Assembly (NCBI RefSeq): GCF_009905375.1
Contig: NC_133655.1
Location: forward strand, 41,950,422-42,014,421
Source: Apium graveolens
Taxonomy: Eukaryota; Streptophyta; Magnoliopsida; Apiales; Apiaceae
DNA: 64,000 nucleotides
Direction of reading: 5' to 3'
Part shown: one piece after another, positions 1-11,530 of the stretch
Position numbering within the stretch: position 1 is the first letter of the stretch
How the letters are laid out: each line of letters starts with the position of its first letter
Notes under the pieces: model-generated
Databases searched by the model: none
The model's input: only the letters and a program-made list of their open reading frames with translations
Told to the model about the DNA's origin: nothing
Translations under genes and position numbers: made by a program

Positions 1-633
1 ATTTTCCCTAAACCAAAACAAGATAGGGTTTTTGATTTTGTTGACCTTAAGATAATGTTTCAACTAGTAACTAATAAGGTTGAGTTTAACTTGAGTTATG
101 TCATAATTTTAAACATGATAAATGGGTTTTATGAAGAATTTATGCCATATGCCTTTCTTATAACCTCCTTGTTTGAAATTAACCAAGTTAAACTAATCAA
201 AACCTTTGCTCAACAAATTGAATACTTTAATTTTGAAACTCTTTACCAAGATAAGGTCCCCTTGAGTGTGTGTAAGCCCCAACCTGTGAATCATATTAAA
301 ATGCCTAAAATTTTTAATCTTGAGAAAACTAACAATGAGATTAAAGTACTAAAAGTTGAAATAAATAGTCTTAAAGAAATTAATCTTAAGTTGGTAGTTA
401 GGATAAATCACCTAGAAGAAAAGGTTCATAGGAAAGAGGGTTTACTTGAGGATTATGAAACAACCTCAAGAAGGCATGTGAGTGAGGAGGTTGTTGAGCC
501 TGTAAGTGTTGGTGTTGGTGAGAAGGGAGATGAGTTTGCTGGTTTGGGTGATATTACTGTGTTTCCTGACTTGGGTGAAACTGATGGAAAGTTGGGTTTT
601 ATTGATGTTAACAAATCTCATGTTAAGGAGTGA
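1..633 (+). CDS. E0 downstream ORF, C-terminal part (plant transposon-type protein)
   Basis: The frame is open from base 1 to a TGA at 631-633, so the protein starts before the window and the internal ATG at 55 is probably not its start. The first part (about residues 1-90) has the pattern of the domain found in the extra ORF downstream of pol in several plant LTR elements: a DLK-like start, then NLSYVI and MPYAFLIT segments. From about residue 105 to 145 there is a charged, heptad-like coiled coil, followed by a Gly/Val/Glu-rich tail. No transmembrane segment or signal peptide is evident. Its position just upstream of a PPT and LTR supports an envelope-position ORF. Function is unknown. Confidence 0.55.
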   Translation: MFPKPKQDRVFDFVDLKIMFQLVTNKVEFNLSYVIILNMINGFYEEFMPYAFLITSLFEINQVKLIKTFAQQIEYFNFETLYQDKVPLSVCKPQPVNHIKMPKIFNLEKTNNEIKVLKVEINSLKEINLKLVVRINHLEEKVHRKEGLLEDYETTSRRHVSEEVVEPVSVGVGEKGDEFAGLGDITVFPDLGETDGKLGFIDVNKSHVKE

Positions 634-2684
634 TATGTTCTATGCTTACATGGATGCACCAGTTCTGATTTTTTGTATCTTTGTTCCTTGTTTCTGTTGT
701 TTATTAGTCAAACACTGTTTGCATTTCATTTTTGTTGTTTTAGTTGCTTTAGTTGTACTTCCAGTTTATTTGTTGGTTAATGATGTTTCATAATTCTAGT
801 TCTTTTGCTTTAAGAACTTTTGATGGGTCTATTGTAATCCAGTCTGGATATTATTGTCTTCTTAAATTTGAAAACTGTTATTGAAAAATCTCTATGGAAG
901 TCAATTGATTGACCCTAACAGATATCTAGTTCAACTTACTTTAAATTTGTACTTTTTTTGTTCCTGGATTCCAAACTAACTAACATTGTATCTTGAAGTA
1001 TAAATTTGTTAACTGCATAAAAATGTGTCTTTGCACATCCTCAGGTTCATTATCCTCTGTCAAATTTGGGTCTTAAAATATTCAGTTTTATACGAACAAA
1101 AGTCAATTGTCTAGACAGTTAAAATTGTATTCTAAAACTGGAAACTATAGTATCTAAATACCTATGAAAGAGAATGATTTAAGTGTTAAGGATTTATCAG
1201 GTTTTGCTACTTTACAGTGGTGTACTTCTTGCAACACTATATCCAGATTCTTGTTAATAAAAAATTAATCAACTTAGGAAATCTTTAATTAATTAGTGAT
1301 GCAGATACTAAAGTTAACATTTACAGTACTACACTAAAGTATCTAGTTGGTACAAGTTATTAATTAAACAATATAGTTCAGTATTTCTCACGGTTTTGAT
1401 ATCTATAAGCCCTAAAATATGATTTATGTGCTTTATTAGCTTATTTTCATACAGTTTGTTGTTTGTATAAGCTATACACTTGCAAAATTGAAACTATATA
1501 TATATGGTCGGGTGTATCTTCTTCAGCATCAAGCTTGGAACTTCAGATCAAAAGTTTTGATCCTAGCTAGAATAGATATATAGAATAAATGAATTAGTTT
1601 ACATACATTTGTGAAGAATAGTTTATGTATGAATTGGACAGTATTGTAAAAACTGTTATATCATTTACTGCACCATTGTATGACTAACTTAATAATCTCA
1701 CTAACTAGCTCAATTTTAAAAAAAAAGGATCTCGAGTTTGACTGACAATTAGCAAACTTATATATATGCATTAACAGAGGTAAAATTATAAAACCTAAAT
1801 GCAGGTATGTTTGCATAAAATCAAAAATGATTATCAAGAGTATTGACTCAAAAATATCACGATTTGTTTCTTTTCTTTTATTAAAATGGAGATATTAATC
1901 TGAATAAAATTTGGCAAGATAAATGGATCAATCGGGTAAAACAGATAAACTATGATATTGTTCTATCTAAACTTGGTAAGATGATATATATTTCCAACTA
2001 CTGACTATAACTTTATTTATAAAATTGCCTGTTAAAAGAAAATGACTCCAAATTTCAGTTATACAATCGATCGAACAAAGATCAAATTCAATGGCATCAG
2101 TTTACAATAAAATCTCACTTCATTTGGAAGTGAAAATCAAAACTGAGATAGTCTAAATACAGGTTTTCAATCAAATAAACCTTCAGTGCATAAATACATA
2201 AGTAAAAATTCTAATTTTCATCACTTAACTCATAAAAATATGACTCAAAATATGGTATATGAGTTCATCTTGTTTATTTAAATAAACAAGGACATTCTAT
2301 TTAAGGAATAAGGATTTTAAAGGAGAAAGAAGTTCGAAAAACAAAAGAATTCTTGAATCATACTTTTAATACTTTAAGGGAAAGCTAATCATCTACTCTC
2401 ATTCTATTCTTTTTGTTATTATCCAAATAAAAGGGGAAGAAGAAATTAGAACCCCAATTTGAAAATTTTAAATATTCTTGCTAAAATAACATAAAAATCT
2501 ACATCAAAATATATTTTTCTGATAAGCTGTTCAGTTTTGCAGGAATTAAATTCAAGGGATATACAACAAGACTCTCTCCTTTTATATATTTATGTGAAAA
2601 ATATTTTTCAAAATACATGCATACATTGAGGAGAAGCACACACTTAAAAAATTTTAAATTTTATGTTTTCATTTGGAAAATACC
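634..2684 (+). other. E0 non-coding region between last ORF and PPT
   Basis: This AT-rich stretch holds no convincing gene; the only ORF here (506-793) overlaps the previous ORF in another frame and is short. A second purine tract near 2431-2446 resembles the PPT. Sireviruses are known for several PPT-like tracts in this position, but two tracts are weak evidence. Confidence 0.45.
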
Positions 2685-2698
2685 AAAAAGGGGAAGAT
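2685..2698 (+). other. E0 polypurine tract
   Basis: AAAAAGGGGAAGAT lies directly before the TG that opens the LTR at 2699. This is the expected plus-strand primer position for a plus-oriented element. Confidence 0.75.
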
Positions 2699-3579
2699 TG
2701 AAAGGATATCTTCGATTAATTACTTATTTTGCTATTTGCATAATTTAACAGAAAATTTAAACATGTATATCCTCTCCAAATAGGCATGAATTTAATTGAC
2801 ATAATCAAAAGTGAAAAGCCATATCTAGCAAAATAGTTTCAAAAATGATTTCAAGTATATTTATATTGTTAAATATAAATATAAGAGATATTCCAATTTG
2901 CTGAATAATCAAAATATATATTTAAGGAATATACTCTAAAATTCAAAACAATGAGATCGTAAAAGAATTATCGAAATATGATCTTTCTTAGGCTCTCTTG
3001 CAATATTAATAAGGCAACAATTTTGAAAAAGGAATATCAAAACTTGGATATTCTTTAGAAGGCTCTTGCTAAATTTATTTTTAAAAAAAGATGTTTTTAA
3101 AAGTGATAAAATATATATCTTTCACTCCATAAGTATTTATAAATCCAAAGATATATTTTTACACTCCTAGAAATTAATATTTGATAAAGGAATATTAATA
3201 TCTCATTTTATCCCCATTCTCATGTTTTTCAAAGTAATGTTCTCTCGTATCTCAAATATATTATTTATCGGAGAAAATACTTTTAAATACTTAAAAATAT
3301 TTCCAACACTCTCAAAATATTTTATATTTAAGGAAATATATTCTAAGTATTTATTATAGCCCAAACTGAGCCAACAAAGTCTATCTGCTTTCATAAAAGA
3401 TCGTTCATATTTTATTTGGAACCGAACCCTGATTTAATCATTTTAAATCCAAATAAAATACTTCCACTTGCTAGAAAATCTTGAAACTTAAGATTTGTCA
3501 CTTAAATGGTATTTACTATGCATGGTTAAAGTTTCATAATTTTTTTGAGAAATTTTGTTCGCGTGTCATTTTCGGGGTG

Positions 3580-3634
3580 TTGACCAAGACTTTGACCGAG
3601 CGTTTGACCAAGCTACCTTTGACCAATATTGACC
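3580..3634 (+). promoter_or_regulatory. Cluster of five W-box cores in the E0 LTR
   Basis: TTGACC occurs at 3580, 3592, 3604, 3619 and 3629, all on the plus strand. TTGAC(C/T) is the binding core of plant WRKY transcription factors. The cluster lies about 320-370 bp upstream of the LTR TATA box, inside U3. WRKY control is inferred from the motif only. Confidence 0.6.
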
Positions 3635-3952
3635 AAAACTTGCAGATCATCATTTTATGATATTTAGATAATTATCATATTTTTGGTTATATTTATTAAA
3701 GGGTTTTCAAAGTCATTATATTTCATGGTGCTAATTACTTAATTAATTAAGTAATTAATGATTAATTGAAAAAGTTAAAATCCATTATTATATGATTAAT
3801 AGTTGCTGGGATTTTTGCTCCATAAACTTGTTTGTCCTATATGCAAGTTGCAAACAAACACAACTAAACCTCCACCTCATCAATCCACACCACTCTCTTC
3901 ATCCACCATTCATTTTAACTCAATCTCAACCACTCCCTTCACCTAACTCCTT

Positions 3953-3961
3953 CTATAAATA
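3953..3961 (+). promoter_or_regulatory. E0 LTR TATA box
   Basis: CTATAAATA is followed by a C/A-rich stretch. Transcription would start near 3985, marking the U3/R boundary. It is the best TATA match downstream of the W-box cluster. Confidence 0.6.
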
Positions 3962-4365
3962 AACACCCACCCCCCACCATTTTTCACATAAGCTAAGAGC
4001 TAATTAATTGTTGGGCTTTTTTAAGAAGTATTCTCTCTACACACTCTCTAAAATCCAAACCCAAATACTTCATTTCAAAAACATTCTCTCTTACAAATAT
4101 ATATCATATATTCAAGGTTTTTAATCTTCAAGCTTAGTTCCATCAACCAAGCTCTATCATCCCAAGCAAAGCTCATCCATACCACTTTATTGACTTCCGA
4201 AAGGCTGCCCAAGTTCGACCAACAAACTAAAATCCGGCCGAACCTCCAGCGAATTTTTCCGGCGAACTTTTCCGTTCATCTCTTAAAAGTGGTAAACCTT
4301 CTAGCTTTTGTCCGAGTCTTAACCGACCACGCTTAATATTCATATAAGAAGCTCTTATATAAGGG

Positions 4366-4513
4366 AATTAAGTGAATTCCCTTACCAGCACCTCTAGTGT
4401 TTCCTGGGAAGATCTTAAAGTTTTTAAGTAAATATAAGTATATATATAATTGTATAAGAATTAAGCGACTTCCCTTACTAGTATCTTCAGTGTTTCGTGG
4501 AAAAAACTTAAAG
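4366..4513 (+). repeat. Imperfect direct duplication in the E0 LTR
   Basis: Two units of about 55 bp (4366-4420 and 4459-4513) share the pattern AATTAAG..ACTTCCCTTAC..AGTGTTTC.TGG..CTTAAAG, separated by AT-rich sequence. They lie downstream of the predicted transcription start. Confidence 0.6.
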
Positions 4514-5564
4514 CTTATATTGTATTATATATATATACATATAATTTGTGCTAATATAATTTAAACTCTGCTCTTATATTTTGTGATATATTTTATTTAA
4601 ATTATGCACATTTTATTCTCTCGACTAAATATTTTATAAGTGCAAATAGTTAACGAATAAGTGTAACATTCTCGATTTATAAAAGTCTACACACAACTAT
4701 ATTAAACGAGAAATTATTTTATCAATGATCCGAAAGTTACAACGCTTCACCAAGGACTTGATATATTTATTACTTCGGAAATAAGATATATTATTCAAAA
4801 TGAAGTAATACCAAGTATACTCTAACATTCATTTAATCTAAAGAAAATTATACATTAATATTCTTTTAAGAATATTTGTACGTCATCCGGTCTAGTTAAG
4901 TATATAACTAGTCCAAACTCTTTTTATCTATAACAGGTATAGTTTCGTAGATATTGTCTTCTTCATGTTGCATGAGGTGCAGTATAGTGAGGTGACTCTC
5001 GTTCTAAGACCCAAGTCCTAGACGTATTAACGGAGAGTTAGTAGTCTTCGCACCGTGAGGAAGAGGAAATACCCAAGACCAACTACTAAGATCCAAGACC
5101 GGCAAAAGCTTAGAAGGACAAAGACTATACCAAGGGTTCTATATCAACTTTGAAGAAATAATAGGGTGTTATTTTCTTAAATAGGTTGTGTAGGTTTGTA
5201 CATTTATTTTGAGGTGGTAATCCGTAGTTACGCACCAAGACAGATATTTGTGGGGTTGTAAAGGATTCTCCGCCAATATAAGGAGCAAGGTTATATTAAG
5301 GAAAAACTCGGGTCCTGGAGAGGAGCTCGGGGACAGGACGTAGGGGTAAGCGAATCTATTAGAGGTTGCGCCATCGCGAACCAGGATAAATCTCTCATGT
5401 GGTATTTTCTTCCTTGTCTTTTATTTCCGCATCTATAATCTGCATCGGTAAAATATTTAAAATGGGATACATATTTTAAAAAATTCTACAATAATTTTTA
5501 AATTGGTAATTAAGTTATTCATCCCCCCTTGTAGCTTAAAATAGCCCTTTTACGGGACCTAACA

Positions 5565-8500
5565 AAACTATTACAAAAGTCTTCAGCTAGCTTATTCCGC
5601 TCAACCTGGAATCCTAGCTCACACACTTGATTGGGGATCCTCGCTACCAACAGGGTTGTTCTTAACTGGAAAAGAACATAAACAGAATCGCACAAATGAG
5701 ATAACTAGCTCAGCAAGTCACAGTGACAATACTTAGATTAAACAATGATAAAATGAAATGATTTTAGGCTATCAAGCTTCTTTATAAGCAATGATTAGAA
5801 TTGGATATTCAATTTTTATTTTAAAAACCAAGGTTAGGCTACTAATCAGCCACACATTAACCTCAAGCAAGGCACACAGCTCTACTCTAAATACAGGATC
5901 CAAGGCATACATTGGACTAACATGACCATCAATCTGGTCTGACCACGAATCTGGTTCACATTTTAAAAAATGATCCAATTCTATAACAATAACAGAATAA
6001 ACAATGTAAACCAATGTAAATCAATAAACAGAATCATAAACAACACTGGTTCTCAAGCATAAGGTGGTTTGCAATCACCAATAGGATATAACAAGGATAG
6101 TACAAATATTAGCTATGAGCTGGTAAAAGAATCAGATAATGGAAGAATCAAGGTCTCATGGTTATAAGGATTAGTTTTCTGATATATAAGGTATGAAGGT
6201 TTGTATGTTAAACAATTCTGGTTCAGTGATTGGTATTTAGTTTGTATGTATTTGTGGAGTAGTACCGTATATCTGTGGTTCATATCTGGGTATTCAATAA
6301 TTAATGGCTTACAAAGAATAAGGCTTATAGTTCAAAGATCAATAACTGGAATCAAGGTTTAGGGTTACATGCTTCAAAGCACTTGCAATATAAAATAGAA
6401 CTATTCCAAAAATATATCAAGATAGTTTAGGAATCACTTGCTATATATCTCGAGAAAGGTTCAGAAGTACTTGCCTTTTCTCACTCTACTTACGCTTCAC
6501 TTGTTCTCGTTCACCGACTCTTAATCACTGACTATCTGCTTTCCTTTTCTACGCCTTGCTTCTTCTGCTTAGACATCATAAGTATCTATCACTACTTATT
6601 CTCACTTGATTTTATTCGTTATAAGCTTCTATCTACCCTTCGTTTCACTCAAATCCGACTTACGGATTCAAAATTACGATTTAAACAGTCAAACCATACA
6701 CATATATGCATATAGTACACCAATCGGATCACATATAACACATAGCACATAAGATATTCGATAAAAATACTTTTTTAAAGAAGATTCTGGGTTTGAATGA
6801 TTTTTCAGGTATTTAATAAGTATTTTAAAAAAAATTCGAATTAAAACGGGTTCTCAAATCATTTATGAACAATTAACAGGGTTCGATTACCCGAATATGG
6901 CTTCAAAATCATTTTATAATAATTATCGAGCCTTGAAAACAATTTAAAATAATATTTTAAAGCTCAAAACTATTTTTTGCAATTTTTAAATCAAAAGAAA
7001 TAATTAAATCTGATTAAATAATCAATTAAAATCAATTAATAATTAATTAATCAATTAAAATCCAAATTAATTGACCAATTAACTAATTAATTATCAACTA
7101 AAATTAATTAATTAAATAATTCAAATTTATTTTTGAATTAAAAATAATTTTTGGAATTAAAATAATGATTTTTGGAATTTTTAATAATTAAAAATGAATT
7201 TCTGAAATTAAAATAAATAGAAAATATAACTTTTATAAATTTTTAAAACAGGAATATTATTTTTGTAAATTTCTGAAACTTTAGGGACCAAACTTCATCA
7301 TCTTCAATAGTACAGGTACTAAACTGAAATTTTACAGGGGTTCGCCGGAAAACATTTAGGCTTCGCCGGAGATGGCATTCCCGGAATTCTCACACCACCA
7401 AAAGCTCCAGATCACATCTTCTAAACACCGGGATTCTATTCATGCAATCAAAAAACCTAATAACCCCTGAGTTGGCCAGAAAAGCTCGAAGAAAACTCGT
7501 TGGACGACGAGTTCTTTCTTGCTTCGGCCATCTCGATTCCGGTATCGTCTGTAGACGAGACCACCACCAATTTATTCCTCTTTTCAAGCTCTACACATCC
7601 ATACCAACCAATCAATCTAATAACCCCTAGATCAAAAAGCCCTATTTTTCAATTAAAAACATTTGTACGAGTTATAAACCCTAATTTCATAATTCAAAAT
7701 TAAAACACAGATTTGAACATGTTATTGAACTTCAAATGACTATTATGACATATCAAAATGATCAGAATCAAATTATCTACAACATGCAAGCATCAAATCA
7801 CACAAACAACATCAAAATCAAAAATTCATAAGTAAACCTAAAATAATTCAAAAATAAATAAAATTATAAGAAATTACCTTTTGATTCTGTAGTAGTATGG
7901 TTAGTAGAATCTGATAGTAGGTTTCAAGAGCTTTGTTTTGACTACTAGAACTCCAGAATCCGATATCGATAATGCCTTCAAATTATAGTTTGATTCTCAA
8001 GAACACTATGAATATTAAGTATTTTCTCTGAAAAATTATATAATTAACTGAGTGCAAATGATTTTCTATACAAAATAAAATACGGTATAGGCTATTAATA
8101 GTTACGGAATATTGGTACCCTGTTCGATCATATCGGATATAAAATATACTATTTATTTGACAAAATGATCTAAATCAGTACCGACTTTAGGAAAATTATC
8201 CAAAACAATACATTTTTTTAAATACAGACTTGGTCTCAGCGCTTTGGTTACAAGAAGTACGATAAGATAATATAATAGTTTAATCAAAATATCTCGTTTC
8301 TCTAAAGTACGGGTTTTATCGATTTACCGAAACGAATATTGTATCAAAAATTTTGCGTCGGGACCCGCACAGGGAAAACCAAAGTCAAAACATAGAAAAT
8401 GCTCGGAATATTTCAATTACGTTAGGAAGGAGTTTTCCTTGAGACTTCCGGGCTGTAAAAATATAAAAACGGTTGAAGTCGGTTGGTTCCCGATTATAGA

Positions 8501-8768
8501 AAATAGTTTATAAATACTCGGAAAAATAATTTATTAAATCCATAAATCATTTATAAAATCATATAGTAACATAAAAATTAATAGAAAAATACCACAATTA
8601 TCTATACTCTATTTTGGACAAATAAAAATTAAAATACTCAAATTTTATCATATTTAAATATCTAAACATATATACCATTTAACAGATAATTCACCAAAAA
8701 TTCACAGAATAATCACAGAATCTATATTTATTGATAAAATAGTTACACTATATATCCCGGATATTACA
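5565..8768 (-). repeat. A2: truncated LTR of the A family
   Basis: It matches the A1 LTR (35076-38698) along most of its length but is clearly more diverged. On the minus strand it starts TGTAATATCCGGGATATAT at 8768. The segment matching about the first 220 bp of the A1 LTR (plus-strand left end) is absent, cut off by E0. No PPT lies at its right edge, so that edge is an outer boundary: this is a 5' or solo LTR whose other end is beyond E0. It appears inserted in the T1 3' LTR; ACAAT (8769-8773) would be the target duplication, with the partner outside the window. Confidence 0.7.
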
Positions 8769-9880
8769 ACAATCATCAACCTTAATACTAACTAACTAAA
8801 TATCAAGAAAATGACAAAACAACTACCAAAACTAGGTTTATAACTAAGATCTTTGATTTTCTTGAAACTTAAACTTTAAATAAAGTTTGGTCAAGGATTT
8901 ATACCTTTCTTGGAAGCTTGGGATGTGTTCTCCTTGACGGTGGAATCTTGGGGATTCTTGAGTGAGCTTAAGAACCCTAAATCAATCCATGAAAATCAAG
9001 AAATCAAGAAAAGTTAATATTCTACACTATTCATCATCACTTTCATGAAATTTTTTCACCATTCAAACCTTAATGAAATGCTCTCAAAAAGTTATCTTAC
9101 CTTAGTTTAGTATGTAGGAAGCTTAGGTATTAATTGTAGAATTTTTTTATGGTTTGAAGTGGAGTTTTTGATTTTGATTTCTTCTTGTTCTTGGGAATAG
9201 CCAAATGGGGCTTTTGATGAAAGAGAAGAGAGAATTTTGTTTGTTGCTTGGATGCTTTTTGTAAAAGATATGTTATGTGTGTAGATATCATCCTAGGATT
9301 GTCAAATCTTGCTAAAATCTTCCTAGCCGAGCTATTTTCCAAGCTACCATGTTAGCTTAGTACCTTGATTACTATTCATTTACTATTTACTAGCTAGGTC
9401 ATTATGTTCTCTAGATAGGCTCTATTTGGTTATTAACCATGGTTACTTTCTTACCTTAGTTAGCTTGCATGGTTAGCATGGCTTGATACATTTTATTCAT
9501 TCACTTATGCGTTCGCTCGGTCGCTTATTCGTTTTCGTAATAAACCTTCGTAAGCGGTTCACGGGGTAAATCCTTTCTTATACATCCTTTACATTTTGGA
9601 GCCTCATACTTGGGTTTAAATTTGTAGGATTTTAGATTTGTAATTATATCATGATTCTCGTATTCCTTGACGGTTCGTAGATATGGTCGTTTTTCAAAGT
9701 TCATTTTCTTCGAAAACTAATAGCATTTACAGACACTTATTTGGTATGTATAATCATGTTATCGACTCGGAAACTAATTTTCCCATGCATAACATAGTGT
9801 AGGATAAAAAGCTTTCCCCGATTTTCAGGGTTACTATTCATCAAACATTTTGCAAAGTCTAAAAAATTTGAGTTATAACA
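8769..9880 (-). repeat. T1 3' LTR fragment
   Basis: On the minus strand it begins TGTTATAACTC directly after the T1 PPT and runs left until interrupted by A2. It is AT-rich with no convincing gene; the 70-codon ORF at 9130-9342 has no recognisable feature. Its far end is not in the window, and no second copy is present to confirm the limits. Confidence 0.6.
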
Positions 9881-9897
9881 GTCTTCCCCTCTAAAAA
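9881..9897 (-). other. T1 polypurine tract
   Basis: On the minus strand TTTTTAGAGGGGAAGAC sits between the end of the chromodomain region and the TG of the LTR. This is the usual place for a chromovirus PPT. Confidence 0.7.
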
Positions 9898-10539
9898 GGA
9901 TTCTGTCCCGAAAAAAAATAGAAAATAGGTGGGGATATCTTTCCTTCATCGCGTCCTCTAGTTCCCAATTTGACTCTTCAACATTTGATTTCTCCATAAG
10001 ATTCTGACCAACTTTACAATCTTGTTCCTCAACACTTGTTCCTTCTGGTCCATCACTCTTACTGGTTGATCAACGTAAGTCAGGTCTGGTTGTAAGTCTA
10101 CCTATTCATACTCTATCACATGTCGCGCATCGGCATGGTATTTCCTTAGCATTGACACATGGAACACGTTGTGCACCTGGTGCAGATTAGGTAGCAAGGC
10201 GAGCTCGTAAGCTAGAGGTCCTATCCTCCTCAAGATCTCAAAGGGTCTTATGAATCTGGGACTTAGTTTCCCTTTCTTCCCAAATCTCATCACTCCTTCC
10301 CATGGAGATACCTTCAACAACACTGAATCTCCCACTTCTTATTCTCTATCTTTCCTGGTCTGGTCGGCATACTTCTTCTGTCTTTCTTGAGCCGCTACCA
10401 GCCTCTTTCTGATGAGTCCCACCATCTCTCGGGTCTGCTAGACCAACTCGGGTCCTATTATCTTATATTCTCTAACTTCATCCCAATACAAGGGAGAGCG
10501 GCATCTCCTTCCGTTAAGATCTTCATATGAGGGCATTAC
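9898..10539 (-). pseudogene. pol: T1 integrase C-terminus and chromodomain (Tekay/Del-like chromovirus)
   Basis: Read on the minus strand from 10539: the CRSPLYWDEV motif of plant chromovirus integrase, then the [14 protein letters not shown] and [13 protein letters not shown] segments of the C-terminal domain (open at 10335-10102), then a degenerate chromodomain ending with a WE..D.MKERYPHLF-like stretch near 9930. In-frame stops (one just after the CRSPLYWDEV region, others in the chromodomain) and a frame change show it is dead. The integrase core is 41.5 kb away, at 52088-52544, on the other side of E1; the two parts meet at the right residue. In chromoviruses the chromodomain guides integration to heterochromatin. 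Confidence 0.85.
10535..10539. other. E1 target site duplication, left
   Basis: ATTAC here pairs with ATTCA at 52088-52092. Each differs by one base from ATTCC, the sequence expected from the integrase codons at this point. The duplication has therefore drifted on both sides, indicating an old insertion. Confidence 0.6.
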
Positions 10540-11530
10540 TGTTGTTCAAGACATGCCTGTACAATAACAAGACTATGTCAAATTGATAGCCCTAAGTAAG
10601 TTGTATTATATTCTTAGTTTGCATTTTGTATTGTAACATTAAAGTCTGTAAATGTCAAAGAGCAGACTAGAGTCTTTTTCTTTAAACAGTATCAAGCCTA
10701 AGAATTCTATCTAGAAGATGATCAAGAAGATCATGCCTCAGAAGAATTATGAAGAAGCTTGGAGTTGAATAAATCTGTTTTGAGAAAAATATTCTAAGTC
10801 AAGATATCTACAAGTCACAGATTTAGTGTTATAGAGAAGTCATTCGAGAACTCCAGAATGACTTTTAGAGAAGTCAGGAAAGCTACTAGAGAACTCAAAG
10901 ATATCGACAAGTCAAATTGAAGACATGAAGATTGGAGATATCGACAAGTCATTTCTTCACTAGAGAACTCAAAGATATCGACAAGTCAAATTTCACTAGA
11001 GAACTCAGAGATATAGACAAGTCAAAATTCACTAAAGAACTCTGAGTTATCGATAAGTCAAATATCACTAGAGAACTTTGAGTTATCGACAAGTTAACAA
11101 GTCACTAGAAAACTCAGAGATATCGATAAGCCAAAGTGAATATATGAAGATGAGAGATCTCGACAAGTTAATTTATTTTATAGAGAACTCAGAGACCTCT
11201 ACTAGTCAATACAACTATAGAGTAATGAGAGATCTCGATAATCTATTATAATTATCGAGATGTCAAGTTCTCTATATACCAAACTGGAGATCTCGAGGTA
11301 AAAACTCAAAGTACAAAATGCAGACCAGTTCAATATCGAAGATTAACAATCAACAAACAATCTAATCAAGTTGGATTGACAAGTCTACAAAAAGCAGCTT
11401 GAAGAGTGCAAGATCAAGGGTGAAGATTAACTGACTAAGGAAGATCAAAGTTAACACAGTATCTAAAGAGATGCTATGCCAAAAATTGAAGATATGTTTT
11501 TCCTAAAATGGAATGATTAGTGACAGTTTA
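10540..11530 (+). repeat. E1 5' LTR fragment
   Basis: Begins TGTTGTTCAAGACATGCC and matches 50729-51719 of the E1 3' LTR closely. It stops at ...CAGTTTA, where the 3' LTR continues CTAAAG, and E2 begins exactly there. It contains the repeat array and a TATATA box at 11273-11278. Confidence 0.85.

Larger units (their letters stand above)
1..5564 (+). mobile_element. E0: 3' part of a Ty1/copia-type LTR retrotransposon
   Basis: This is the right-hand end of an element whose gag, pol and 5' LTR lie before the window. In order it shows the end of an ORF, about 2 kb of AT-rich non-coding DNA, a PPT and a long LTR starting TGAAAGG and ending CCTAACA. The LTR end, with a C-run followed by CCTAACA, is typical of copia elements. 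No primer site follows the LTR, so this is the outer 3' end. The element abuts the A2 LTR fragment at 5565 and probably inserted into it. The expected target duplication (AAACT at 5565-5569) cannot be confirmed because the left end is missing. Placement in Sirevirus is possible but unproven. Confidence 0.7.
2699..5564 (+). repeat. E0 3' LTR
   Basis: About 2.87 kb, opening TGAAAGG after the PPT and closing CCTAACA. It holds a W-box cluster, a TATA box and a short direct duplication. U3 spans roughly 2699-3985. No second copy lies in the window, so the ends rest on motifs alone. Confidence 0.7.

Noticed and set aside
7010..7140. Microsatellite or matrix-attachment region of AATTAATT repeats
   Set aside because: The same AT-rich stretch occurs at the same place in all three A-family LTRs, so it is part of the LTR.
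7442..7703. Overlapping ORFs on both strands at 7390-7703 as a host gene
   Set aside because: Short, mutually overlapping and inside the A2 LTR; the corresponding region of the A1 LTRs encodes something different.
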